Below, in pieces: positions 1 through 13,927 of a stretch of 64,000 nucleotides of DNA. Made by a program: the position numbers and the translations under genes. The DNA is from Albula goreensis (Eukaryota > Chordata > Actinopteri > Albuliformes > Albulidae): contig CM040746.1 of the NCBI GenBank assembly GCA_022829145.1, forward strand, positions 38,090,712-38,154,711. The letters run 5' to 3'. The notes below the pieces were generated by a model. It did not search any database and had not been told where the DNA came from. It worked only from the letters and a program-made list of their open reading frames with translations. Numbering within the stretch: position 1 is the stretch's first letter; every line of letters starts with the position of its first letter.

Positions 1-2459
1 CAGACGCTGCCTGAACCAATAGTAGGTTTAATAAGCGATTGCTTCATTGTTTGAGATCCAGGATGAATTGCAGTACAGTGTAAATGCAGGTGATTAGTTA
101 TGGATGTTAACCTGAGGTGCTCCTCGCTTTACGTGGATAATGTTTGACAGAGAAATACAGGCTGCTGTGCAGCTCGTTAGTGTCTACCATAAATGACACC
201 ACCTTGTTCTTTGTGTATCGGTACAGTTTTGAGCTATATTTGGTATTTAATAAAAGACAGTTAGAAACTACTGTTAGAAACCAATGATATTCTTGTCATA
301 ATAAACCATTCCATCCCTCCGTGAAGCATAAAGTGTGGCTGGGATTGCTCTGCTTATCGCTGTTGGAGCTTTTTCTATGGACCTCGGTGTACCAAAACTC
401 CAAAACTCTCCATTGCATGGTCCTCTCTTCATTGTGCTGTGATTTCTAACAACCTGTATCTGCGCCATATGAGCCAATGTTCAGTATGTCAGTGACAGGC
501 ATGCAGCACTTAGGCTATATGCATGGCATGGCAACGCCATACGGCTAGTGCTAACATCTGCTAAACGCAACCCTGCTAACATCCAGTAAGGGAGAAATTA
601 TTTTTTAAAAAAAGGAAATAATGAGCTCCTCATTCAGCGATTCACTGGTTGTGGTCTTGGCCGGTCTCTCATAAAGAAGTCTTGCATATTGAGTCCCTCT
701 GGTTTTTGATATTCTCTCAGGAGAACGCCATAGGGTTTCCAGTTTTCGGTTTCCTTGTGCCTGCACATTTGTGTTTTATTGTAGAAAACCCTGGACTCCT
801 TAGGGGCACTTAGCTCTGTGTCATGATCTAATATGCTCTGGCACAAACATACTGAAACTGGAGGCATTTAGATCCAATTCAGATTCCACTTGGCAACTGT
901 CACGCTCAAGCCCAAGTGCTCCGCTACTCTCCAGCATTAGGCTGGCTCAGCCAAGGACAGTTTGATCTGTTTTTACAAATGATTTTCAGAATGCACAGTC
1001 CTTGAGCCAAATCAGGACACTGTTAATAATTAAACAGGGAAACTTTAGGGGAAGAGAAAATATTTATTTTTGTGTTACTCACTCAGCCAAATTTGCAGCA
1101 ATACACCGTTGGCACAGTCAAATACCATAATTTTCAGAATAAACCACTTTAAGCTCCTAATACATGTTTCTCATATTTTATCGTACTGTGCATGAGTGCT
1201 TCTTATGCATAATTCTATTAAACATGTTGTATTAGATTAGCACTTTATTCCTATTGTATTAAAAATATGAATTATCAGTGTGATGAGATGAAATGACCAG
1301 CAGATAAGCGTCTTTATTGCTGTAGGAATGTGCACAAAGAACTGTTCATAACACTATAATGGTGTTTCCATGGTATTGGGTCACATGACATCTCGGCCGT
1401 CGCTTCATGTTGACTGAACAGAAGTCATTAAGGAGCAGCGCATTAATATGCTTCATTAACGGTAATGTGATGACCATCTCCAGTCAGTACAACAGTGGCT
1501 TGTTAGGCTAGCGCTCTTTTCAGGACTCTTAACTCAATTATTAACAGACAGCTAAGACAGCGGATAGTTGGAAATGGTTCGGAGATGTGTGACACATATC
1601 TCTGTTTGAAATGCTGTGGCACATTGTTGGCGGAAATAACCACAGGGTTCGGGGTGTTTGAGAAATGTGATGCTTCTTTGAAAGTGGAAGGGTGGAAAAT
1701 CCATACCATTGTTATGAAATTAAATGCATCAGTTCAATGTATGAGTTCAATAGGATGGTTGAAAGGAAAGATTGAGGATTGCTATTTCTATGGAATGAAA
1801 AAGAAAAAACGCAGTAAAGGGATTTTTTTTTTTTTAAAAGCACAGAATAACAGGGTCATGTCTGCACATAATATGTTGAACACAGAGCCAGGATGGAGCA
1901 CAGCCAGTGTTGCATGTGGTGCAGGCAGAGGTTGACATGTTTTCTGGTTTAGGTACAGTGTGTGTCCTTGTGTTTTTCATCCAGGGTGGGTGACAGATGG
2001 CCGTCCCAGGTGTCTGATTGATGAGGCACTTTCTGGATGTGTGTGGCAGGAAGGTAGATTGGCTCCTAGGTGACCTGGCAGGCTCACTTTGCTGCTTTCA
2101 GTCTGGGCATGGACGGTGGCACCACGCATTACGACAGTCTGTGCAAGCGTGCCCACGGAAGAAGTCACAGAAGGTTCCGGGAGTGTAAAAATGACATGAC
2201 ACGGATGGCCTTTCGGTTGTACTCACAGGTGGACAACACCAAAGAGCACCTGCATGCATCTACACAGCATCACGCATGACTGCGTATGAAGCAAAACGCT
2301 TTTGAAATAAAAAAGGGGGCAGTTTTTTTTTTTTTTAAGCGTCACAGTAGAATTCACGCAATGGCCGTTGAAAGGCAATGACGATTTGTGAGCTTCAGCC
2401 TATCCTTCCCAGTGTGGAGGAAATCCACTGCTGCAGTCTACATACAAATGCATGTGTGA
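1..2459. other. Gene-free flank
   Basis: No gene is recognised. A homeodomain/POU-like cluster (CATTAATATGC, CATTAACGG) lies at about 1430-1470 in a non-repetitive block. The remaining sequence is AT-rich without clear structure. Confidence 0.6.
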
Positions 2460-2501
2460 ACACACACAGACACACACCCAAATACACACACACACACCCA
2501 A

Positions 2502-2586
<85 letters not shown>
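2460..2586. repeat. (CA)n microsatellite
   Basis: Compound start with two CCCAAATACACA variants, then about 41 uninterrupted CA units from 2504. Confidence 0.98.
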
Positions 2587-2587
<1 letters not shown>

Positions 2588-5500
2588 TTATGGGACTCCT
2601 TGTCAATTGAGGTCAGACAATCATTGAGACCCAGATGAACATGAGTACTGCCACATAAACTAATTTTTGTCCAAACTTGGATACTGGTCCCCATTAAACC
2701 TTTCTTAGTTCATAAAATGGAATAGAGTAAATAAAACATGAGATAAAAAAAGTCAGAAAGAACAGGCACACTTTACCAGCTACATGTGAGAAGCAATGAG
2801 AAGCAAAAATTTGTTTAAAAAAAAAAAAAATAAGGAAATTGAAACATGCTGCAGTGTAACCCATCAAAACAGGGTTTCTCTTCTGCTCTACAGTTAATAA
2901 ACTGTGTCCTTTTTCTGATTTTGGGAGACTACTCCCACTGTCAGTTGCAGTGTATTAATATATTGCGGTGGAGCGGATCTGAAACCCCTCAGGCTCTGAG
3001 CCGGCACTGAACGCCTGTCACTAAGCAAAATGTTCAAGCAACCTGGCAAACCCTCTCCCTTTTGTTCTATATGAATCTCACCTGTGACGACTCTTCTGAG
3101 AGTATGTGATATTAACAGATTCCAGGTGCTGTAACCTGGTGCTTCCAGTATCTGTCAGTATTGGGTCTTTAGTATAGCCCCTGTGTTACAGCAGGGCATC
3201 AGCAGAGCTGACTGGGCAATCACAGTAATGCATTCGCTGTGTTTTTTTATTTTTTTCTGGTTTGTTTGTTGTGGTTTTGGATGGAATAATCTTCGGCTTA
3301 GGCTCTATTTCTGGTCCTGAGCCTTGATCCCAAATGCAAGTAGCATTTGATTTTTAGAATGTATTTTGGTCATGTTAATCCTATAAACAGATAAAACAAG
3401 ATTATTTGTTTCTGCCTATTCTACCTTATTCTGTTTCAATATCTTTTCTCCCTCTGTCTTTGCAATGGAAAAATTGATCAGAAAAATTGCTCTATCCATG
3501 TAGCTAATTTAATTTTCAAAATAAATATATAAATATCTCGCCCTGAGTGTGTTCACTATGATTTCCACCCCACAACAGCACAAACCGCGCTATAAAAATT
3601 GAATGTGACATAAACATCGAGTGCATTTAAAAAAGTGGCCACAATTTTACATGTATACTTGATGATCCATATTGAACATAATTGTGTCACACTAATACAT
3701 TATTATGCATCATAATTAAAAATTAGCATACTATGTGTAGATAATTTTGAGCTATGAAAAATTTACAGTTAATTATAATGATTAAATATGTCATACCCTT
3801 CTCAATAAATACACAAGAATAAACTTTCACAAGAATAGTATGTGATGTTTTAATAGTAACAGCATATGATTTACTTGCCTGTGCCAGAAATTATTTATCA
3901 ATGATTAATAAAATCTATGACACCAATTGCTGCGTTTGGTTCCCACCTCCAAACCAGACCTATTGCTTTCAGCGTGGCTCCCCGCTTTGTCACCGCCAAC
4001 TCTGTAAGGATCACAAAGTCAACATATGTTCAGTTTGTGACCCTGCAAGTGCCTGGCTGGCGAGGAGAGGCTGAGTTTAATGGGCTTACCCCCTAATTTC
4101 CCCTGGACAGGCTGAGCGCGCTCCTGACTCCACAGCTGGCTGGAGTCCACTGAAGGCCTTGTCCCTGGAATTTGTGAACCCTTTGGAAGAGTTCTTCTGC
4201 TGCCATCGACCTCTCCTACAATAATTACAAGATGCCTAATACATTCGCATCATGCGTACAAAGGCAATTCTGGAGCCTGTTGGGACCCTAGACAGAAAAT
4301 ACCATGGGGCCCTTCTGACTGGCATTAATTTCCAGTATGTTACCCTCATTAATTGCCTTTGAGGGCCCCGTCATGCTTGAAACAATAAGTCTTGAGTTTA
4401 TATAGATACATGCTTCTATAATACAATCTGCAGACCTTCTCCAATTAAATAGTGACTGCAGGAATTATGGAAATGTTCAGAGGAGCCATTCACATCTGTC
4501 ATAGTTAAAAAAATCCAGTCTAGCATGCCAAACTAAGGTTGTTTAAATCACCAGTGGGTGACTAATAGTGCCAGATTTATGGTGTTAAATCTGAAGAAAA
4601 GGTCATTCGGAAGTTTCTTTGCTTTATTTTGTTTTTGTTTGTTTGCCCTACATTCATCTGGGAGAAAGGAAAGCGTGGTATCCCTGACAATAACAAGCAA
4701 ATGTTGCGTAATGTCAGACGCAATGTTTTCACTACATTTTACTCACACAATGATCTTCCACATATCCCTTTGTTACTCAACGCAGTATCTGCTGCCTGCA
4801 TTCCCATCGCAGTGCAGTCCGCCCCTGGCTGCCACGTACTGCGCAGTTTTTACTCAGTCTGCCCACTCCGAACTGACTCACTCCCAATCCTTTCACAAAG
4901 GAAAAAAAAAAACTCTTTTCACAAAAGCAAATAGAGAAAGAAGAAGTTTACAATACATGGCTAAGTTGTAATCTTTGAGCTTTTGAATAATAAATCGATG
5001 CATATTATTCTTGTCAATTGTCCCTGGGACCCCTTCTTGTTTTCAGGATATTGATTTAATTCTCTCCACATTCTGCCTGGGCTGGCAGTTTTTAAAAGAC
5101 CTAAACTACAACCCCCCCCCTCCACCACCCCCCCTCCCCACACTTCTCTTCCTCCCTCCTCCATACACACCCCCTTATGGGAGCCAACACAAACTTGTTT
5201 AGCAAGCAGCAATTTGCAAGCTCTTCCATTTCAATCTAACAACCTTCCTGCTTAGCAATTTCATGAGTGTGCAGGAAGCATTTACTTAGCCTTTTTGTTT
5301 TAGCATGCATTAAATATATTTCCTACAGCAAGTATTTCTCTGTGTCATCTTACTGCATGTTCCAAAGCATCATTCCAAAGCCTTTTAGCTTTCAGTTAAT
5401 TTTCTGCTGGCTTTGAGTTGTTTAACTGTTTACTCTTGGATTTGTGTGGGCCAGTACTTTGCATACAGAGTGAAAATGTATGTAAAAGGACAATCAAAGG

Positions 5501-7860
5501 ACAAAATAATCAACTATAAACAGATGTGGTTTTGGCTGTATGCATGTATGTAATCACCAAGGGCAGTTGATACACACAATCGGCAGATCAAAGCTGAGCT
5601 TCTCAATCGCGTTTATTTTATTGATGCAAGATAACGCGTCACAGAGAACAACGATGTGGATTTACTTCTAATTAATTTAAGGTGCAGCAAACTGGTAATC
5701 AACCAATGGCCAAACCAGAAATCTGCTCACACATTCTCTGTAGAATGAGCAGCCGCATTGTTTATCGGCGATTTCATTTGTTTGCCGATACACATTCAAG
5801 AAAATTCAGCAAATGTATTTAGATATAAGTCTGTATGTCAGTTCATTATTAGAATGTTAATTGATTGCACATAAACAAAAAATAATTATACATATTTCAT
5901 TCTCAAACATATGGGAAAAAAAACTATATACTATTATTGTAATAACAGAGGAATGGTGGAGTGCTGCATTCCCTGCTGTGCATGGCAGCTGAATTCACTT
6001 TTGGTTTCGTTGAACGATGGACCACAAACACGGCCATGATCAAAGAAGCAATGCCGTCATGGGCATCCGATTCCTCTGAAGGGGTCATTACAGGGACTTG
6101 TCTGGCAGGCCCCGCCGGTTGGAATGGAGATCATCATTGTATCATTGGATTTGAATATTTGGTGCCCACGATGAAACCAAAACGTAGTTTTCACTGTGCC
6201 ATGGGGATGATCTCCACCTTATGTCATGATCTCCTCCTGAAAGATTAGCCACTGGTCCAGTGTTGTGACACTTCTCCACTTATTATATGGTATGCTCTGT
6301 GGCCTTCAATTTGTGAAAAAAATGTATTGTGAAAGGGCGAAAAAAAAATTCATATTACTGAAATGTCAGCTGATCCAGGGCAAAAAAAAGGGTGAATGAC
6401 ATTTAACAGTAAATTAAATTCAGATTAAGGGAATTACCAAAAATGAACTACTCATTGAGAACACTGAATAATAACCATCTGAGCAGCTGATAGTAGCATT
6501 GTAAAAATGTCTTCAGCAATTTACTGAGATTATTTATGCTTTCATACAAAAACATTAACTTTCTGGCTCGAGCATGACTAAAGACCTAAGCTATTACTGT
6601 ATATAGGGACAAGGGGCCATGTTTTACCATGCTCCAGTATGTTGATCTGTGACTGAAATCACAACTGAAATCTGTAAAAAAAAGAAAGAATGATACACTT
6701 TTTAGCTTTTCTTCCACATTAAAGATTGTGCGCGGTTTATTTGATACTGCAGATCTAATTGGCAATGCAATCTGGAGAAATGGAACACACACACCGTGTT
6801 TATAAGTAGCACAGCATTAGAAAGCTGAAATATTAAGGTTTCTTGTTTAAGAGATTCATGAACGTTAATATGAGCTTTTACCATTCCGCTGAGATTGTTT
6901 TACATCAGAAACAGCACTAATGCCATTTAGATGCGTATTTGTTTCACTGAGCAGCTGTGTGAAAGATCCTCTCTCTAGCACCAATCTTTTGCCAAATTGC
7001 ATGACTATTAAGACATTAAGTCCTGAAATATTCATGGGTAACACCAATGCATTTATTCAGTACTGGAGCTCTCTAAGTTGGCAGGAAAAACCCAGGATCT
7101 TAAAAAAGGTAAGTTAGCCCCTAGCGCAGGATATCCCTGTCTCCGCTCAGGCCTCTAAATTGTACGGCTATAATTCAAAGCTACTGATTGGATCTCATAG
7201 ATGTTTCCTTCTTGATTCTGTCAGTGACAAATTAAATTGGCCAAAGAGAAACTGGTCTCGCAGTTTCGGATGAAACCAAATGCATTTTTTAAGGCTTAAA
7301 GATGTGTTATTTTCTTCTTTCCTTTCTTTTTTTTTAATCTTTTCACCATGGTTTTAAAAAATAAATAAAAAATAAAAACCACTGGAACAGCACACAAAAA
7401 AAAGAAATATTCAATCCCCAAGATAAATGAGACCAAAGAGTAGGATCTGTCAGAGTTTAGGAGAATGACACAGCTTACAATAATAAATCAATGAAGTACA
7501 GCGCAGTGTGGCTGCCATTATTCCTGTTTAGTTTCTGACTCCTGTGAAGCCAATAAAAGCATACTGTTCAGATGGTCATTCAGCCGTGGTTTAACTACAC
7601 TGCCACTGAATCACTCAATAGTGTTTGTTTGTTTATTTGTTTATTTTTATCTCATCAGCAACGTTGTAAATTAGACTGATACCATCCCAAGTAGGATTGT
7701 TCTTTGAAGTGTCATGAGATGAGAACGATTCAAAATAAAGGTCACTGTTGATGATGATTCTGTTCATGATGTTGACAGTGACAATGTTGATAATATTGCT
7801 AAAAAAGACACATCTCTGCCTTTATTGTAATGCTTATATACCCTTGGTCATAAATGGATT
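2587..7860. other. Gene desert
   Basis: Mostly AT-rich unique sequence with short homopolymers. A pyrimidine tract rich in C lies at 5111-5170. Two non-repetitive blocks stand out as possible conserved non-coding elements: 3925-4460 (described separately) and about 5580-5800. No coding frame has domain features. Confidence 0.6.
3925..4460. other. Candidate conserved non-coding element
   Basis: This block has higher GC and higher complexity than its surroundings, with no repeat texture, no open frame of note and several factor-like words (ATTAATTGCC, CAATAATTACAA, CAGCTGG). The call rests on texture only; conservation cannot be measured here. Confidence 0.25.
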
Positions 7861-7970
7861 ATCTGTCTGTCTGTCCGTCCGTCCGTCCGCATGTCTGTCT
7901 GTCTGTCTGTCTTTCTGTCTGTCCATCCGTCCGTCCGTCTTTCTGTCGGTCTGTCTATCTGTCTGTCCAT
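7861..7970. repeat. (CTGT/CCGT)n microsatellite
   Basis: Mixed CTGT and CCGT tetramers with interruptions. Confidence 0.95.
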
Positions 7971-10900
7971 GTCACTTGACAGAAAAGGATGAGAGTAGAT
8001 GCTGCTGTGGGGTTATTTAGATCCTGCATTGTAGGAAATGAGTGCAGCACTAAGTCTCATTGAGATGCAGTCTATCACAGGAAGCGGAGGTCCGTATCGA
8101 CTAGATGCTCTGCCCACACAATCACATTTGGACCTTTGGACCCAGGAGTTAATTGGTCCGCCGTGCATCTCGTTCAGTGTGTTGTCCTGGCCTGTCACAT
8201 GCCAGTCATGGTGATCTATGCTGTACCTTGATGGATTGCTAACGGGGACCTAACCCCATTGATGGTTACTTCACCAATACTAGGGCTTCTCACACATATT
8301 CCTAGGCAACCTTGCATTTGGCAGTTTCAGTTGAAACCAATATCTCCAATACTGATGTGGGGATGGTATTTCATGACATCATATTTAAGAAAATAAGAAT
8401 ATACAAAGATACGAACGCTGTTAAGATGATTTCAGTCTCATGTTTAACCAACAGTGTAGGATGTATCTGGGACTAAACCATTAGCCTAGTTGAGTTGAAT
8501 GGCCTGTTTTCATCACATTTTTATAATGTCTATTTCAATAAGTGTTTACGTATTGCCTCAAACCTAAACCTGAATTCACTAGCAGTCTTTGTCCAGAGAA
8601 TTATAGAACTCTGTGTCAGCATGTACATTACTTTACTAAACAACTAAACAAGTGTACAATGTTGTTATATAAATGGTCTTATCCAAGGAGACTTATGACA
8701 AAAGTAGGCTGAAGGAAAGGTGGTAAGATCATTTTTTGGGACCCTATTTTTGTACCCTGAAAATGGCAACGCGGTCTCATCCGCACAGATGACAATCTGA
8801 TGCTTAGACCGTAGTGCTCATCTCCTCTGACGCAAGGAGACGGGGTTGCGCCAAAGAGGCCGCGACAGGGGAAGGAGCCGAGCTCTGGGGCCATGGCCTC
8901 TTACTGACAGAACATATTCATCTCCAGCACCTCGCAGGGCTCCAAACTGCTGGTTATGAACACCCTGCACCAGCCGGTGTGCGCTGCCCGATCCCCCTCT
9001 CAGCTGAGACATACCGGAGGTTGAGGCTGGTTGTTTTTTTTATTTCTTTACCTGCATTCAGTTCTCTCTCACTATTGAGGAGGTCTGGTGATATTGCAGT
9101 ATCTGGAGTCACTGGTAGCACAGTCATGACAATCTATTATTGTGCTGGCAATGGACAAAATAAAATGATTATCAATATTAGGGATTATTTCAAGAGTACC
9201 CCAGCACTCTGGCTTGACCTCAACAAAGCTTTAATATAACAAAACTTTTCCAACAATTCATTTCCTTAACAGTAGTAAAGTATTTTATTTCATTTCAGAT
9301 CACATGCACTCATTACTTGGCAAGGCAGTGTGGTGAGTTTTTTTCTCTTTTTAAGGATAGAAACATTCTCTTAAGCAGTTTTAAAAACCTGAAACAACTC
9401 ATTCATTTGTGGGAGTGTGATTCAGATCTGTGCTTTCACTGATCCATCTGTATAATAGCGTATAATTGGTCACTGTTATGATATAGAAGTCAGGGGATAT
9501 TATACTGGAATACACAGATGGCCGATATAAGTGCATGTAATGAGGATGTATGAAAGTATCAGACGGAGTATAATTTTTCATTTCAATCATCCCTGTTTAT
9601 TTAAAATGAGATGATAAATCATTCACATATACAGTGTAGGTAATTATCAAATTAAATTGGTTAATATCGTGCTGACACATTGCAGGGTAAATGGCTAAAT
9701 AGCTCTGAATGAGCACATGTAATGTTCCCATTTGTTCATTTTCAGGTTTCATCATGTCATACCAGGAAAACATTTATACTTATCAACTTCTCAGCATCTG
9801 CCACTACAACCTCATTAAAGAGTGACAAGTCTTTGCATGTACTTGTTACCCCATGCCTTATTTTATACACTATTCAAAATGTTTATAACTACTTAAATAA
9901 TGGTTGTCACTACTGAGACATTTTTATAACTACTGAAATAATGTATTTATATAACTGACATATATAAATGGATAAATAATCAATGTTAACTGATATTTAT
10001 GTAAAGACATCTTGAGAAAAAGTGTGTTTCCCCATTATTCCCTTCTGCTTTCTGTCCCTGTCTTGTTATTGTGGTTACGAACAAACGATACTGTTTGCCT
10101 CTGTGAGGAGAACGTATTTTATGAGAGTATCCTTCGGGTATGTATGTGTGTGTCCTTTATGCTTTTACCATGTATAAAATGTCACACGTACTCCGATATA
10201 AATCACCTTGTGAAATCTGACAGCTGAAGGTGAACCTGGAAAGTCTCATTATGGAGGTTCTAAGCAGACCAGGGGAAAGTGTTAATGAGTCTGATCCTCC
10301 ATTCCTTCATGCGTGCCCTGTTCACCCAAAATCTGGTCCCTGCCTCCCTGCTCTTACCCATTGGATCTGCCTGTCACAGGCCTACCCTCTTTAGTGATCT
10401 GACTAAACTTGAATAGCTTTATGCTAACCACTTAATCTGTCCCATTCGGAATGCCTGTTTTAAAATGGCATGCTTTTTTTTCCCCCCAGAAGTGCAGATC
10501 TCCCACAAAAACAATCTTAGACACATGGGCTTATAAACAGACAAGAGCACATGAGGAGTTTTTTTTTTAACATGTCTTTGGCAGAAGTTGCTGAAAAAAA
10601 AATGTTAATTACCTTGTCTGTGAAATAATTTGGTAATTAACGCAGTAGGTATTTGTTTTAGCGCTGAGCGATTGAAGAGGTTCTCTCCAGCTGCTAGTGA
10701 TTATTGTTCAGCAGGTGTACTGGAGAGAACAGCAAGAGAGAGAGGGAGAGAGATATAGCTCTCTGCTTAGATACCATTAATTTACACATTGGGAGACTTT
10801 GCACAGTGGATTTCTACATTTCTTCCATTAGTGAATATGAGAAAGTGTTGTAATGGCAGGTCATTCTTGGGGAACTGATATGTGGGTGTTTGCAAATACA

Positions 10901-12919
10901 AGGAATCACAGAGATTTAATCTTGTTCAGGTCTGCAAACATGAATTTAGGAGTGTACTCTTCTTGCTCAACTGTGGGAAAAAAAAATAAAAGTTATATTT
11001 TCCTCCACAACCAAGATGAGACATTGATGACTTACAATTTCAGTAACACCGATGGGCAAAATAAACAAAGGTAGGTGCTCTCAAAAGCCTACGCACAAAC
11101 TGAGATGATTTAAAATATATATCTCCGAACAATGTTGGGTAGTTTGTTTTGAAACCGAGCAACAAAACTAAACCGCTAAAATGAGATGAAAATGAAAGAA
11201 ATGTATTGCCCCGCATCTTTTGAACAGATGAAAGCTTGTTGAAATAGGAGACTTTTACTCAAATCTGTCACAATTATATCAGCACTATATGCCTGGTGCC
11301 AGGCCAGCTAGCAGTTGAGTTCTTCACTCAAAGAGCACAGACAGCGAAGATCAGTTAGGCGTGGAAGTACTACATAATATACCATAAAACATATCAAACT
11401 TTAATTTTTATTAGTTCTCGTTAACTGTCTGCCTCGGTACATGTGTCATATATCTTTTGTGGTGGTGTTGTAAGATCATTTCCATAAGTTGGGAGGATCC
11501 AGATCTGCACTATAATGAGGACTTAATTTCCATTTTTACATCATAAAACTCGTTATTGTACCATCTTTTGTGAACCCTATTGATCTGTGTGTAATTACAG
11601 TCCAAATGTCACCCTTCAGGAAAACCAGGCAATTTAGGCTGACAGGTGACATTGGAGAGCAGAGTGTAGCACAATGAGTGGTATTCTCCCTGTTAATTGA
11701 AAATCAAGGAATTGAGTCTTTGTAATTATGGAGGGAGGAAATGACCTGATCCCCCCCCCGCCCGCCCACCTGCACGCCCACCCCCACGCAACCCATTCCA
11801 TAGTTTGTTGTTCTCTCTAAGATCATCAGATGAAGAAATGTTTTGCTCATGAACAGCCTAATGAGGATTGTGGGACCCACCAAGTCTTTAATGTGATGTC
11901 ACATCCTTTATGTGCCCCCGTTTGAGGTCTTATTGTAAGAGGCTGTTCTATTTATCTCTAATCATTTCTCTGGAAGGAAAAAGGGACCTGACGATATGCA
12001 ATGGATCTAATCAATAATTCCTCTCAAATATGGAGTCACTTATCTTGTGTTGATTGGAGAAAGGGATTGTGGTTTTCAGTTGTTGATATTATTAACTGAT
12101 ATGATGGATTATCAATGGATTATTTATGGATATTAATTTATGGATTCATCTGAATACCTGCCATTTTATACAAAAATTTAAGGTGCAAAATATGAGATTT
12201 TCTCATAGAAAGCTAGCTAGCCACCAGACTCTTTTGTCAACTAGTCGCCTTGATGGCTACTCTTTAGTTAGCTTGTCAGAGACATATAGCTTTGATGAAT
12301 GTTCAGCTGGTAGATATTGGAGTTTTAAGATCGGTTCTACTAGGTGGCCTCTCTGGCAGGTCCCAGGCGATAGTCCCAAAAGCTCAAGCATTAAAGGTCA
12401 CCCAGCTCTGCCTCATTGCTGATTCTGCTCTGGCTGGTCATGGTCCGCTGTTTGTTTTGGTCGGCTGTCTGCCTTGTTTTGGCCTCCCTACAGTTTAATT
12501 GGCTCACTGATCACTCCTCTTCACCTCGGCTCAAGGGTGCTGAGCATTCTGGTGGATAATGTCCCCACCTCCCTCCCGCACCAATAACACTTCAGTTTAA
12601 AGCAGACACTCTTCTCCTCCATCCATCTCAAATTACACCTTAAAATAAGCATTAAGGTGTATGTTTGAAAGTAAAAAAAAAACATCCAGGGAGAGGGTTA
12701 GAAAAAAAATCTTAGGTACAGCACTTATATGAAGGCATTTAGCTGCTGTCTTTATAGAGAAATGGATCCAGTACATTTATAGGTTGCAGGTTTTTATTAT
12801 ATTATTTAAGGCTGCCTGTAGATAACAGAACTATATTTTATTCTGTATTCTTACTTTGTGACACTGCCACCTTTAGCCTATCCAGCTCCAGCCATCAGCC
12901 AAACATTTGCATTTCTGTA
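7971..12919. other. Gene desert
   Basis: No gene is recognised. A relatively CpG-rich stretch at 8760-9010 has an open frame of 141 codons on the plus strand with no signal peptide, domain or repeat pattern, which I do not call. A worn repeat tail is suspected at 8480-8530, and the 51-nt hairpin is at 10680. Confidence 0.6.
10680..10730. other. Perfect 11-bp inverted repeat forming a 51-nt hairpin
   Basis: GTTCTCTCCAG (10680-10690) is matched exactly by CTGGAGAGAAC (10720-10730). Inside it CTGCT (10691-10695) pairs with AGCAG (10710-10714), leaving a 5-nt bulge and a 14-nt loop. It could be an RNA hairpin, an ancient palindromic regulatory site, or chance. Confidence 0.5.
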
Positions 12920-13142
12920 GGGTATCCTGTCTCCACAACATACCCCTGCTAATGGCCCATTTCTGAAGGGTATCCTGTCTCCACAGCATACCCTGCTAAT
13001 GGCCCATTTCTGAAGGGTATCCTGTCTCTACAACATACCCTGCTAATGGCCCATTTCTGAAGGGTATCCTGTCTCTACAACATACCCTGCTAATGGCCCA
13101 TTTTTGAAGGGTATCCTGTCTCCACAACATACCCCTGCTAAT
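12920..13142. repeat. 47-48-bp minisatellite, about 4.7 copies
   Basis: Units start with GGGTATCCTGTCT at 12920, 12968, 13015, 13062 and 13109. The first period is 48 and the others 47, owing to one C more or less in ATACCCC. Copies are nearly identical. Each unit contains a GGGTAT...ATACCC inverted pair. No gene is indicated. Confidence 0.9.
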
Positions 13143-13860
13143 TCCTTAATTGTAACCCCCCATTGAGGGCCGATGCCAGTTGTATTTAGCCACCAGCTTG
13201 TCCCATTCGTTTGATACATATGATCGCATTGAGTATTTAACACAACGCACACTTCATTCACTGCAGAGATGTTCTTGGCACAGGTGGGCAGAATGTTTTG
13301 AGGATGTCTCTCCCTTGCGCATTGTAATAAATCATTATTCTCTTTTGAGAAGTCATCAGTGTGTTCTTCATCGTCCTGCATTTTCCTCCACGGAAAAGGG
13401 CAAAATATCCTGACAACGTGTAGACAATGAATCATCACAGCAAACAGCGGCCGTCATTTCATCATCCTACAACACATTATTAGTTGACATAGAAGGTGTC
13501 GGTGGAAAGCTAGCATGAGAGTATCCGTAATTCTACCCAGAACACAGTAGGCCAGAATTGTACTCTATTGTTCCTGGAAGTCGGATCTGACTGGAGTTAC
13601 TTTCAGATCACAGGGCTTATGATGGCCTCAGAATCCTCAGTGATTGATTATCCTGTCAGTGTAGGCCTAATTTTTTTTTTTTTTTTTTTGAGAAATGAAA
13701 AGCCCTTATCACCATGGACCTTCATCACAACTCATTGCATTCAATTATATTTTCATTATATTCCATTTGCACTGGCAGACTTCAGTCTCTAGTTCACTCC
13801 ACCGAATCACCCACAGAATGAAAAAACACTAATACAATAATGATATACCCTTAATATATT

Positions 13861-13878
13861 ATTAAGGGTACCCTTAAT
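13861..13878. other. 18-bp perfect palindrome beside an ATT repeat
   Basis: ATTAAGGGTACCCTTAAT is self-complementary across its full length, and the word ACCCTTA occurs three times within about 45 bp. Confidence 0.6.
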
Positions 13879-13883
13879 TACCC

Positions 13884-13926
<43 letters not shown>
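13884..13926. repeat. (ATT)n microsatellite
   Basis: About 14 uninterrupted ATT units. Confidence 0.97.

Positions 13927-13927
<1 letters not shown>

Noticed and set aside
8814-9239. 141-codon plus-strand frame in a CpG-richer stretch
   Set aside because: No domain, signal peptide or splice context, and its second half is typical AT-rich intergenic DNA.
13043-13438. 131-codon minus-strand frame with a repeated C-terminal peptide
   Set aside because: The repeat peptide comes from the 47-bp minisatellite, and the rest has no recognisable domain.
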